The notes under the pieces: generated by a model
Seen by the model: the letters and a program-made list of their open reading frames with translations, nothing else
Told to the model about the DNA's origin: nothing
Databases searched by the model: none
Made by a program: the position numbers and the translations under genes
In this document: positions 37,177-48,408 of the stretch, piece by piece
How the letters are laid out: each line of letters starts with the position of its first letter
Numbering within the stretch: position 1 is the first letter of the stretch
DNA from: Cruorifilaria tuberocauda
Lineage: Eukaryota > Nematoda > Chromadorea > Rhabditida > Onchocercidae
Assembly: GCA_013365365.1 (NCBI GenBank)
Contig: JABVXU010000244.1
Location: 16,593-80,592, forward strand
DNA: 64,000 nucleotides
Direction: 5' to 3'

Positions 37177-40100
37177 CTATGACTGATTCCGAACATGTAC
37201 AACCTCAGCTCCTTCGTTTTCTTCACATTCAAACATATCGTGTTTCCATACCTCATCAGTTGCGTTTCTTTCGGAACGTTTTTTATGATAAGGTGCATAA
37301 TTATCGTCATTAGTAACGTCATCATTTCTCCGCACCTTAATTCATCCTTATTATTAAACATATACAGCGAACTAGTCAAGTCTGCAGTTATCATAAATTA
37401 TTTTTTCGCTTTTGTCAATTGCTAGGATTTTTTTCCTAAAATAATATTTTCATTAGCAAACAAGAGATGATATGCTAGGAAATATCTTATTTCAAGTACG
37501 TGTATAGATCCTAGTTTATTCAAAAGTTTTGTGAGCATTTCGTGGAATCAAGAGTGGAGAAAGATGATTACATATGGGAAGGGTTTCAAGTTTGTATATT
37601 GATTTAAACCAAGGTCATAACATGCAAATTTTGCTGAAATAATTGCAGAACAAAAGCGACTGCCGATGAAATTAGCAAGACACGAAACGATGTCTTCAAC
37701 AAGACGATGTCCATTAAAAATGCTTCCCAGGGAGTTGGGATCAAAAAATCTAATGCGAAGAAGAAAGTCTGGCAAAATGGAGAATTTCGTTAAGCGAAAA
37801 GCATGATTCATTACATTTAGTAGCCATACTAATATCTGTCTAGTAGTTATGCGAGAGTCCTCATATCTGAGAGTACAAAATTCTGTATAGGATAAAGTAT
37901 ATACATATAGCTAGCACAAGGAAATATGCGACTTTATGAGAGAGATCTATTAAATTATGAGATATAGCAATTATATTTCTACAAGATATGACACGTATAA
38001 CGTATTCTAATAAGAAAAAAGTGTAAGATTATTATGTGGTATGATAAACTCATCTTATATGATAGGTTATACCGTATATAGTTAAGTAAAGAAGCAATAT
38101 GTAGAAAAAAACGAAACGATTACTGCAAAAAATGTGAACCTCATTAATAAGAACTATACTCAGCAAAATCTACAAAGTTAACAGTTACGACAGATCATTA
38201 TAATTTTTTTTAAATACATGACGAGCTTCATTATTTTATGTTATCGATCTGCATAGTCAAACGGATAAAATATCTCCCGAGAGATATATATTCTAGCTGT
38301 GAATCCTTACAAAAATTGTAATAAAACACTTTACAATAACAGAGTAGGACTCGAGAATAAAAAAAGGAACCTATATCAAGAATTATTTTACATTTAAATG
38401 AGATTTTATTTGACTAAAAATTAAAAGAGAAGAATTGAAAACTGAGACAAATTTATAAGAAATACCTTTCGAACATTACGCCAACCAACTGGCAACGATT
38501 GCCATCCACTGTCACCAGAAGTCGAATATCTTGATCGAGATGTGCGTACTGGCTTTGTAGCCCGATCATCATGCTACAAATTAGACATGGATGCAACATA
38601 AAGTTTCCAAAAAACGGACGTGAGAGACACCAGGACTGTTTGGTAATTTATCTCAACTATGTTTAATAATTTCATAAAATGAGATATCTAGTCAACATCA
38701 ACACAATTAGCTTATTATTCGATATACGTGCTTTCCGGTCATCACACGATCGTACATCAAAATCAAGAAGTGACTTTCTGAAATTTATCAATCTTATCAC
38801 TAAATTATACGCATTTAAAATGTTGATATCTTTTATGCAGAAGATAATACCGTAAAGTAGGAACGTCCTGTAGGAACTTTGCATGGGTCGAACAGATTCA
38901 TCACTGGCTTATCTTCATCGTTCACTGATTTATTTTGCTCAGTAGCACGCTGGTAAGACTGCCGACCATTACGCCCTGCAAAAATATGAATAATTATCAG
39001 AAAGGTTTTCTGACTGAATTTACTGCTATATATGATGTGGAATACAATTAATATCAAAAACTTCAGCCGACAAAAAAAAATTGTTTTGAAGAACATAAAT
39101 TATCCAATAACACTTGCGTGAAGCACGTTTTTTTATCTTGACTGCTGGAATCGTCTAAATTTACCACCGATTTTATGAATGTATGAGAAGAATTTAGACA
39201 GCTGAAAAAGAAAATTAATTCCTAACAGTTGTCTGAATTTCCTATGAGGGAATTCTTTGAGTTTGCGAAAGAATAAAAAAATCTAACCAGTGTGTGTACG
39301 CTGATCGGCCAAGTCGCCCCCTCCAATGCCCCGTCGTAGCGGATACATCGGAGTGCGACGATAGTCCATTCTGTAAATAATATTTATTTCTAACCAACAT
39401 TCCGCGCACATATATACATATGAAGCCACAATACTTGGCCAAAACGACTCCCTTTCAGCAACGTTAGCAAAAAACAAAAACAAGCAACCATTTGACTTGG
39501 CTTTCCCTCTTAAATACGTGACATCACACATACCGAAATGTCACCAATCGTCCACTTACCCTTGCCTCATTCCAAATCCACTGAAACAAAGAAATGGTGG
39601 GGAACAAAAAACAAATAAACAGACGCAGTAAAAAATGGTTTCTTTTTTTCCACAAATATATATATATTTTGGAAAAAAAAATATATATATATACAAACAA
39701 AGTTTACCTGTTTCTTGAGCCCCAAAATCCACGCCTATCCATCATGCCAGCAAACTGGCGATGCTGCATTCTTTCAGGACGATTCTAAAAATTTTCAAAA
39801 CAAATAACACTACGCAGAACGCATCATGTGTCTTTTTACATGATAGCTTTTAAATTTCAATTGTTCAAAATACTTTGAAATATTTTGAGACTTAAGTTGG
39901 AAGCAGTCAAATAGAAGACTGTAAAAGAAAGGTTTGAATACGACGCTGCAATTTAATCACTTCATCAAGTAATGATTAGGTCATGATGGTAATAGGATTT
40001 TTTTTAAGAATTATCATGAAAATCTTCTAATGTTAACAAGTTTCGACATACGTTCTAATGTATGTTGTTACTCAATCGTCAATACTAGAATGTTATGAAA

Positions 40101-41012
40101 TCACCACAACAAAAGGCAAAAAAGGTAATATAAAGTGATGTTTTTCTTTTGAAGCTGCTCAATTCTTTTCAGATTTTATTTATTGAAACTATTCCTAATT
40201 TTTATAAACATCATTACAATATTCTAAAAATAATGACCTTTTTAACGCCACTGCTAAAGAAAAGCAAAAAAAATTTTTAAAAACAAGATGAACATGGAAA
40301 ACCATCCACCTGAACCGCATCTTTTCCTCCTCGGTTTCCTGAAAACAGAATGTTAAGTTTAGAGTTAAATAACAGCACATCATTAAAATTAAAAGATTTT
40401 TACTCAAAAACACAAAACAGTAGAACATCTTGAGCGAAAAGCATAAAATAAGTTACAATTTTAAAATAAACAGCATTCCCTAGATTCTTCAGGTTAATCT
40501 CCTGTTAATAATCCCCAAAGCACAGAAGTTTACATAGTCCTGTCTTACCACTCACTGCTCTGCCATAACTATCTTCAAATGTCGAAATGCAGTAACTGAA
40601 TTTAAAAATAGTTTTTTTTGAGCTTTAATGCACCACTCATTTTATTAGAGATATACATGTCAAAATAAGTTATGTGGAGAGAAAAAAAGCATTAGGAAGA
40701 TATTGAAAATGCTATGAAAAAGCATGAAGCACTGTGACCTGATTTCGACTGCTGCTCCTTTTGACTTAATGCCAGTATGTCGAGTTCGTTGACCGGCAAC
40801 GGTTTCGATTTTCGCAACGGCGAGCGATGAATCGCTTTCTTAGATGGCACAACTTTCGAAGAAAAGCCGGAAGCAGTCCTCTTCGGAGTACTGCTGCGAC
40901 CTCTGCTCTTTTTATAACGCGCTCGCTCCTGCCGATTACCTGAACTATTTTCCAGTGATCGTCCCGACTTCTCTCCCCTAGCCATGCCTGAAGACCGACT
41001 CTTCGAGCCCAT
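37177..41012 (-). CDS. Barentsz/CASC3-like (possibly CCDC9-like) RS/RG-rich protein, candidate exon junction complex component
   Basis: Eight minus-strand exons: 40739-41012, 40310-40338, 39708-39784, 39560-39580, 39288-39370, 38851-38975, 38466-38573 and 37177-37335 (stop TAG), giving 291 residues. Every junction keeps frame. Residues 1-90 are Arg/Ser/Lys-rich (KSRGRSSTPKR), and 92-150 are Arg/Gly/Met-rich (RGFWGSRNSGFGMRQG). The C-terminal half has KVPTGRSYFTHDDR and, about 55 residues later, DEVWKHDMFECEENEG. This pair (P-x-x-G-x-x-F-x-HD-x-R, then W-x-HD-x-F) is the hallmark of the Barentsz/CASC3 region that clamps eIF4A3 on spliced mRNA. The spacing is wider than in CASC3, where the two blocks are roughly 30 residues apart. 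An acceptor-like AG lies two bases before the ATG. The motif match is seen; the function is inferred. Confidence 0.65.
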
Positions 41013-44000
41013 ACTTAACCTTTCATAACTCCTGGCTATAGCTCACATTCAACACGATAAGCAATAATGGGCGTAATGCAACACGTTCGTTCCAGTTCAC
41101 CTATCTTCCATTTCCTAACTCGGAGAAAGTAGGGTTTTGGATTTTTGAATAGAGAGTCGTATGATTGCTATCTGCTATTAAAATGAATTAGATTACTTGG
41201 GAAGGAATAACTTACAATTTGAATGATCTAAGGAAAACAAGACATTGGGACAGGTTTACTGGACAATGAGGTTTGATTTGCATTTCTCGGGAATTTGTCT
41301 CTTTGGTACATTCAATCAATTAGTTTAGGACTTTTAAATGCACTTTTAAAATTCATTACAAAAGTTAGTTAATGAAATAGTGATGCCTATCACTTCACGG
41401 TTATTCCGAATTAACGGAATTTAAAAAATTGATATGTTTTTAGAGATAATCATTCGTTGTTATGTGTTAACTTTAATTTTCTTTGTCATATACTTTACTG
41501 TTTAGGGTTACCTGTCACGGTTTCCGCTCTTACAGTACCTGAGTGAAAATTCGCTTCCTTTAGTGTGCAAATTTCATAGAATACCACTGAGGCTAAGGAT
41601 TTATATTCGATGATCCCAAGTTACCACTAACTTCATAAAATGTATCTTCAGGCAATCCTTCCTTCTATCAATTTCATATAATAATGACCTGACAACCTCT
41701 TGTGTATCGTTAGTTTCATCCAGGAAAGATCAACTGACCTTTCTGTAAACGAAAAGGTCGAAAAGGAAATAAATATAATCAGTCTCAAGAGTCAAGTTCA
41801 TCTTGAAAGCTCATTCGAGGAATAGCGACAAACGTCGAAGAATGACACATCCATCAGAGTCTTCGACAAAGAAAACAATGATCTATCGTTATTGTAACTT
41901 GGCTCAATTGTATCATAACGTGATATATGATAAAACTTCTTCAATCAGATTCACGTACAACTGGAAAATGTCAAACCAAGGATTCTCCCAAAGCAAGAAA
42001 GTTCATAGCAAACATTAGAGAGTGTATTCTACTCTTAATTTATGGAATCTTAAATTTTGTTTCAATTGCTGCTAATGAACTCCACATCAAAAAACCAGAA
42101 AGCATCCAGGAATCCTTAAGAAATATTTTCCGGCTAATTACCAGAAGCGATTTTAAGTAATAATTTTTTTTAGGTAAAAAAATGAAGTTTCAATTCCAGT
42201 AGTCACAATGACATCAATACTATGCTACTTTATTACCTTAGGACTTAAATTTTCTAATTATTGTACTTTTCGAATTATTGTACATTTCGAAATTCTTCGC
42301 AAATTTATAAAATTTGTTGTAACTATTAATTCTTATTTTCTAAGATTATACCACTCCCTAAGTAACTGATTAAAGTTTGTGAAAAAAGAACAACTTCTGT
42401 TGCTTATATCAGCTACCTTATCTTCTGATGAATTCATAATGATTAAAAGATTAGCAAAAATAGAGGTGCATTGAGTTCACCCTAAGAGATAAAGTCTTCT
42501 TTTAATACCGCGATAGAGATTAACTCATCGAGGGAAATAACACAACTGAAATATGCAAACACTAAATTTGAGAAAATCGAATTCATCAATCATTCTGCAG
42601 AAATGCAATTCCACAATCTCCTAGTTTTGAAAATTTCAGTAGTCATTGACTCAAAGAAGGCTTGCAGTCCTACTAGACGTAAAATTTAAGGTAAAAATAA
42701 TTCGCTTTAGAAAATGAGAAGCAACAACTATCTAAATTCCAAATTGAGTGATATCTATCTTGCTTTTAGTCTATCAATTAACTTGATAAATATCAAAAGC
42801 GCAAAATAAGTAAAATCATCCCTGCTTAAATGAGGTAATTTCATTTCAGATATTATCGATCAAATTCGCTTACTATTATTGAGCGTCTAATTAGGTTATT
42901 AATGGCTTAAGTTTTCACCCTTTTATATCATTTTATCCAATTTGCTTGAAGTGCCGAGCAGACAAGCTGTTTGAGAATTGTGAAGTTGGAAAGCATTTAT
43001 ATCGTAGTATATCAAAATTATGGCTCACTGTATAATTCTGATTAATTTTAAAACAATGACAAATGTCTTCATTTAATTAGACATAAGTTATTCATTTTTC
43101 AGGTAATTATATTAACCAATTCTATCAACAGTTTGGTTTTCAAACACTTTTGTAAGGCAAGTAAAATATTTTTTCAGTAAACATGAACATGAAGAACCAA
43201 TTTCAGGATATTTTATAAAATTCCGTTTTCTTTTTATCATAAATATAACTTTTTCGATAATTTATGCAATAAACGCTTCCGCGCATTTTTAGTAGCTTAT
43301 TTTTTTCTAAAAAAAATTTACCCTCAAGATTTAAACGAGAAATTTCGATATGAAAAGTTTCAAATTATGCATTTTTCCTCATATTTATTGCACTCACTCC
43401 TTTCTTCATATTTACAGTTCTTTTCTTTATATATCTTAAAAATTATAGGTATTGAGATAAAGATTATTTTAAAATTATTTTCAGTCATGAATTGAATTAT
43501 TCATCATCCTGAAATCCTTTTTTGTTTTAATGAGGTAGAACATGATGATAGCTTTTCAAATAAATATTTAAACAATGTAAAATATGCTGTATGTTTTTTT
43601 ATCAAAATTATCAATGAATCTCATATATTTTCTATTTCATGATTAAGATTTCGTTGCTATTCAAAGTAAAAATTAAGCATTCCCACTTTGTCTTGTGATT
43701 ATCAATGAAATTTCATGAATAATAATCCAATGCAATGATATTTATTTAATAGAAAAATTATGCTAAAAGCAGCATCTCATTATTCTCAATTGCAATTTGA
43801 TGCATATTGAAATTGTAATCGAAATTATTGATTTGACTGGAAAACAAACTCTCTCTTTTATTTTAATTAAATTTTCCATTTCCTATACCTTTCTTTATGA
43901 GCTGTTTTTAAGTAAATAGTCAGCATTAATTAAAGTTGTCTAGCTATTTTACAATGAAAAATGATGTTATTGAAAAGATATCATAATTAACAATCGAATC

Positions 44001-45600
44001 TTAGATTAAAGCTTCTATTTATTATTAAAAAATTTTAATTTAATCTCAACTTTCTCTTACTATCATAATCATTAATCATTTTTGCTATTTTACTTACAAT
44101 AATAAACTCAAAGAAAATATTTTCAGTTTTTTTGGCTCATAAATAAAAATTTTTTGTTTACTTTGCAAATTTAGAAAAAGAAAAAGAAAATGAGATAATG
44201 GAGTTAGCTTTAGTGGAAATTGATCTTTTTCTAATGGCGGAAATTCGATGATGCCAGAAACCTTCCGTTTATTACATTCAGAAAACGGATGGATAGCTGT
44301 CAACTGTTTAAGTAAATAAGCAAGAGGAAAGGCATAAGATGAACAATTTATATTGCAATCAGATGAGAAAAAGCGGAATTAGCATAATCCATCTATCGCT
44401 GTGTTATTGTTTAACGTTTAACGATAAATTCGACTATATTCATGTGACGCAGTTTGTCAGTCAATCAAATTTTCTAATATATTTAATGGAGAATACCAAT
44501 AATGGAGCAATTGCTTCAGTTGTATTTCAGTTATTATTGTCTTTTAGGTTCTAAAATAATTTTTATATGAAAATTACTAGTAGATTATGAAACAAGTTGT
44601 CTATTCTAGGAGGACAAAGTTTTACTCTCAGAAATTTAGTTTATATTTAATGTTAATAATTGGTATTCATGATTACGAGAGGGCAATAATTAATTCTGTT
44701 ATGCAAAAATTCACTTGGAATCACGCAACTCTTTCAGCTTCTAAATAAGAATGTACAAAAAATTTCATATTTTACCTGTATAATTTCTTTTTTTTCCAGA
44801 ATTTATCAATTATGGTATGGTAGTTAATAGAATGTACAGTTGCATTTTATGATTTACTAAAACTATTTGGTTTGAAAGTAGCATTTTCATGTTGTATAAT
44901 TTAGTGTAGAATGGATAACTTTATAGTTATCGTGAAATTTTCATCTCGTCTTTTTAATATACTTTTAATTTTAAAAGTAGAAAAGCTGAAACAAATGCAG
45001 ATGTAATTTCTATTTATATTCTTAAGATTTACAATTCAAAAAGTTTGCAGCTAAATTAGATTGTGCTATCATCATTGTTAAAATTTTCATTCATTCATTC
45101 ATTCAGTGATAATAGAATGTCTATGAAATGCAAAGTTATTTCAATTGCCACTGGGTATGAGTGAAATATGTTTTTAGCACTTTTCTTTCCTTCTGAAAAT
45201 CATTCTTACAAAATCTAAAAGTCAAAGAGTTTTCCGGTGTCCAGTGAAACTCGGCAATTTTAAAAGTATAAGCATTCCGCGTTGACAATAATTTTTTTCA
45301 TCTATTTCTTCTTCATTGATTAAAATGACAATTAACTACGATATCACATTGATCCGATAAAGTCTGGCCAGATTTCTGCGCAAATAACTGCTAGCATGAA
45401 ATGTACAGCAGTTTAGAATAAAAAAAGCCATTGCAGTAAGTGATAAGTTATTCAACATAATATGCTTGTTTATTTAGTATATCGTTTTTCACTACTCATT
45501 TCATGTTACATTAATCTTGCGATTGAATTCATTTTACTTTTTATACAATAGGAGAAGCTAATGATGAGTGAGAATTTCAGACTTCGTCTGCTTTTCAGCC
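41013..45600. other. Long AT-rich intergenic region
   Basis: No gene is supported. It separates two divergent promoters: the Barentsz-like gene runs left and the peptide gene runs right. Open frames at 41803-42160 and 44094-44554 lack start or splice context and have no recognisable content. Confidence 0.5.
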
Positions 45601-46084
45601 ATGAAAGTGACATTTGCGTTATTTTTCATACTTGGTAAGACTTTTTTCGTCTAATATTTTCCGGAAAGGTTTATGAAACTTTTTGACGCATTACTTTTTA
45701 TGACTAATTTACTCTATTTCTCACATTTAACTTATCACGGAAGAAGTTAAATAGTTTTGCAAATTTTCCGAAACAGAAACGAAAATTTTTGTTTTCAAAT
45801 TTCAAGTTTTTATAGCTTTTGAAATCTATCCAATATCAACCTCACTGGAATCAGATAATGATTATCATAGAAATATTTTGGGGAAGAAAAAAATTTCATT
45901 TGTTGCAGTATTTTTATGGACATCAGTGGTACCACAAATTATTGACAAGTCTAGCCAACTTGAACCTCCCATAATGGAATCAACAGGATGCAGAAGATGG
46001 ACTAGACTGGAACCAAGCGTACGTTTCTTTGATAAACGATGGACCAGACTGGAGCCAAGCGTACGTTTCTTTGACAAACGATGA
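45601..46084 (+). CDS. Secreted precursor with two identical dibasic-flanked peptides, probable neuropeptide
   Basis: Two exons, 45601-45634 and 45909-46084 (stop TGA), encode 69 residues. A ttttcag ends two bases before the ATG, a classic SL trans-splice site. The donor is gtaaga and the acceptor is ttgttgcag; the valine codon is split G then TA. Residues 1-21 form a clean signal peptide (MKVTFALFFILVFLWTSVVP). A spacer (IIDKSSQLEPPIMESTGC) ends in RR, then come WTRLEPSVRFFD, KR, WTRLEPSVRFFD and a final KR just before the stop. Signal peptide, dibasic sites and repeated identical peptides are the standard layout of a neuropeptide precursor processed by prohormone convertase and carboxypeptidase. 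There is no glycine before KR, so the mature 12-mers would not be amidated. The spacer may hold a degenerate third copy (SSQLEPPIM). I cannot assign it to a named nlp or flp family. Confidence 0.85.
45998..46081 (+). repeat. Two tandem 42-bp coding repeats
   Basis: Units 45998-46039 and 46040-46081 each encode WTRLEPSVRFFDKR. They differ at three bases, all at third codon positions and all synonymous (Thr, Glu and Asp codons). Confidence 0.97.
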
Positions 46085-47411
46085 AAACGAATTGAAGTTA
46101 AACGAAGTCGAAAAGTCACATTCCTTCTTATAAATTCCTCTTTTTTGTAATAGCAACAACAAATAATTCCTGTGATTTTCCTTTCCAATTATGCATTTTA
46201 TCGAAAGAAAATAGCAAAGATAAACGAAAAGCGACAAATTATAGCCGAAAAATGTCTTCAATGTACATATCAATTCTATCTTTCAACTATTTCCTCCAAT
46301 TTTTCACTTTCAAAAACTTCCAATACTTTTGAGTAAAGCCCATTTTAACTCTTACTTTACTTCCCATCAAATTCTTCCTTTCAATCATAATCAAACAGCT
46401 TTTCCCTTCGATCCTTCCCTGTGCCCAAAGGATTCCATTCTCTTAGCTGCCAATAACTTTTGGCTTACTTACTCCATTACTTTCCTCTTTTTTTCAAATA
46501 AATCTAAACTTCATTAAATTAACTTGTTCCCGAAATAAACTTTTTGAAGAGGTTTCTCAAAGGATTTTAACGGTATCATTATGATACAAGGATATTTTAC
46601 ATCTTCCGTTGTTTCATGCTCGATTAAAGTCAAATTTTTTGAGAGAGAAGGAGAGAATAGGAAAAAAAACAGAGAAAATACAGCAACAAAACTTGACTGA
46701 ATACTTTTCAATTTTCACTCTATCAAACATATCGAGAATATTTGAAAAGTCATTTTCCAAATTAATTTAGTTCTTTAACCGTAAGCTATATTCCACACAA
46801 TTCTTTATATAAATGCTAAAAAGAGCCCGAACGCTGTTGACACTCAAATGTGTTAGGCATTTCGCATCAGTAAGCAACAAAAATAATAAAATTACGTTTT
46901 AAATAAACATTTCGATTAGTGAAGACAGCGAAAAAAATATCAATAATGGAACATATTATGTTAAATTTAATTACTAACTTATCAACTAATCAATACTTCA
47001 AGTTACTTTGATTGAAATAAATTTTAGAAAGTTTAATTAAACCGTTCCAATGCTTGGGAAATACCAGAAATCAGATGCTAGAATTTTCAATATATATGAA
47101 TTATTGAAATTATTGTTAATAAATTATGAACATTACTTTTTATATATTTATCCTATGAGAAGTGAGTGAATTTATGATTTAAAATGAAGAATAAATGATG
47201 GAGAGTTATAAATCAGTGATAGTTTATGAAGTTTCTTAGCACTTATTCTTCAATTGTAATAAATAACATTGTAAAATAAGTGAGAGAAAATTATGATAGA
47301 TTTAGCACATTAGAAGAGATGAATGAAGTTTTACAATTAACACTCTAAAGATGATAATAATTGTGGTACTAGAATATGATGATGATTATTGAGATGAAGT
47401 GGTTTTCTTAC
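46085..47411. other. 3' flank of the peptide gene and intergenic DNA
   Basis: AATAAA near 46497 could end the peptide transcript. On the minus strand, about 46514-46711 encodes a stretch (HETTEDVKYPCIIMIPLKSF to FGNKLI, then a stop) that could be the last exon of the adjacent membrane-protein gene. The acceptor is poor and I do not call it. Confidence 0.4.
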
Positions 47412-48408
47412 TTGCTGAGTTGTTAGCCATTGATAGCATTCAAATATCACACAGAGAAACCAAATATTGAAAGCAATTGATAATAATAAACCGATTAACG
47501 ATAAAATTGTTAGCCATGCACTCGCTAAAATATCATTTCAACAAATATTTCATTTGGAATTAATTTTTTCAAACTACACCTTATAAAAGTAAATAGAGAT
47601 ATTATTGATTTAAAAAATTTAAGGAATTTCTTCATGAATTCCAACACTCAATAAAGCATCGAAATGAAAAAGTGAAAAAGAAAGCTTACAATTTCGAAGA
47701 ATACCGCTTGATTGTGTTAAATTGAAAATATCTGCTAATGAAATGGCTATGTTAGCCGAAAGTTCGCTACCATTTATTAGTCCAATCAATGTAAGAATGA
47801 ATAAAATGATTAATGCCACGCACCATGCTAGCTGAAAGATCCATTTAATCAGATCATGATGGGAATTCGCTTGTTAAATTTTCCATCTCTTATAGATCGC
47901 ACTTATACCACCGATTGATATTTTTAGACTCAGTATGATGAGTTGAAGGAAATAAGAAGGATTATAGGGCAATTTTTGGGTACAATTCAGTTGGAAAAAG
48001 TTGAAGCACAAACTTTTTTCTCATTTAATTAAAATTTTTGGGATATTTGTGCTATTTTTTCCAATTATATTTGCTATCGTTTTAATTGTAATTAAAGTAT
48101 TATGCTTGAAATTGTTGAAAATTTACAAAAACGAATAATTTTCAAATTTAAATTTGAAATGCTCAAAGTTCAAAGGTTTAAAAAAATTGAGAAATATCAC
48201 CAACGGTAAAATAGACGTAAGGTTTCAGGAAATTAGGTCGCATGTGCAATACCCCGTAAAAAAGTGAGAGAATTGAAAATATATCAATGAGAATAAGACA
48301 GAATTCAATGCAGAAATGATGTGTTGTTTGATTAATACCGAATGAAAATAATATTCCATTAATTATAGTTGACAATAATGAAAAAGTTCCAGCTGTAATC
48401 GTTCCATG
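47412..48408 (-). CDS. Four-helix membrane protein, partial gene model
   Basis: Three consecutive minus-strand exons: 48205-48408, 47690-47831 and 47412-47524. They join in frame through acceptors ttttag and ttcag and donors gttggt and gtaagc; the last ends at gtaaga. The 152 residues contain four hydrophobic segments: ITAGTFSLLSTIINGILFS, FCIEFCLILIDIFSILSLFY, LAWCVALIILFILTLIGLI and a fourth, LTILSLIGLLLSIAFNIWFL. NQTT between helices 1 and 2 and NLTQ after helix 3 are potential N-glycosylation sites. The layout resembles nematode tetraspan proteins of unknown function. The start and end exons are not resolved; a 5' exon ending near 48497 is possible. Confidence 0.6.

Noticed and set aside
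37548..37811. 87-codon ATG frame on the minus strand in the last intron of the Barentsz-like gene, with an Arg/Lys-rich frame opposite
   Set aside because: Open on both strands, no recognisable content and no flanking splice sites in the right phase. An optional exon cannot be excluded.
46514..46711. Minus-strand frame that looks like a signal peptide plus small protein
   Set aside because: The apparent start is TTG and the hydrophobic part is a T-rich tract; at best it is the last exon of the neighbouring membrane protein.
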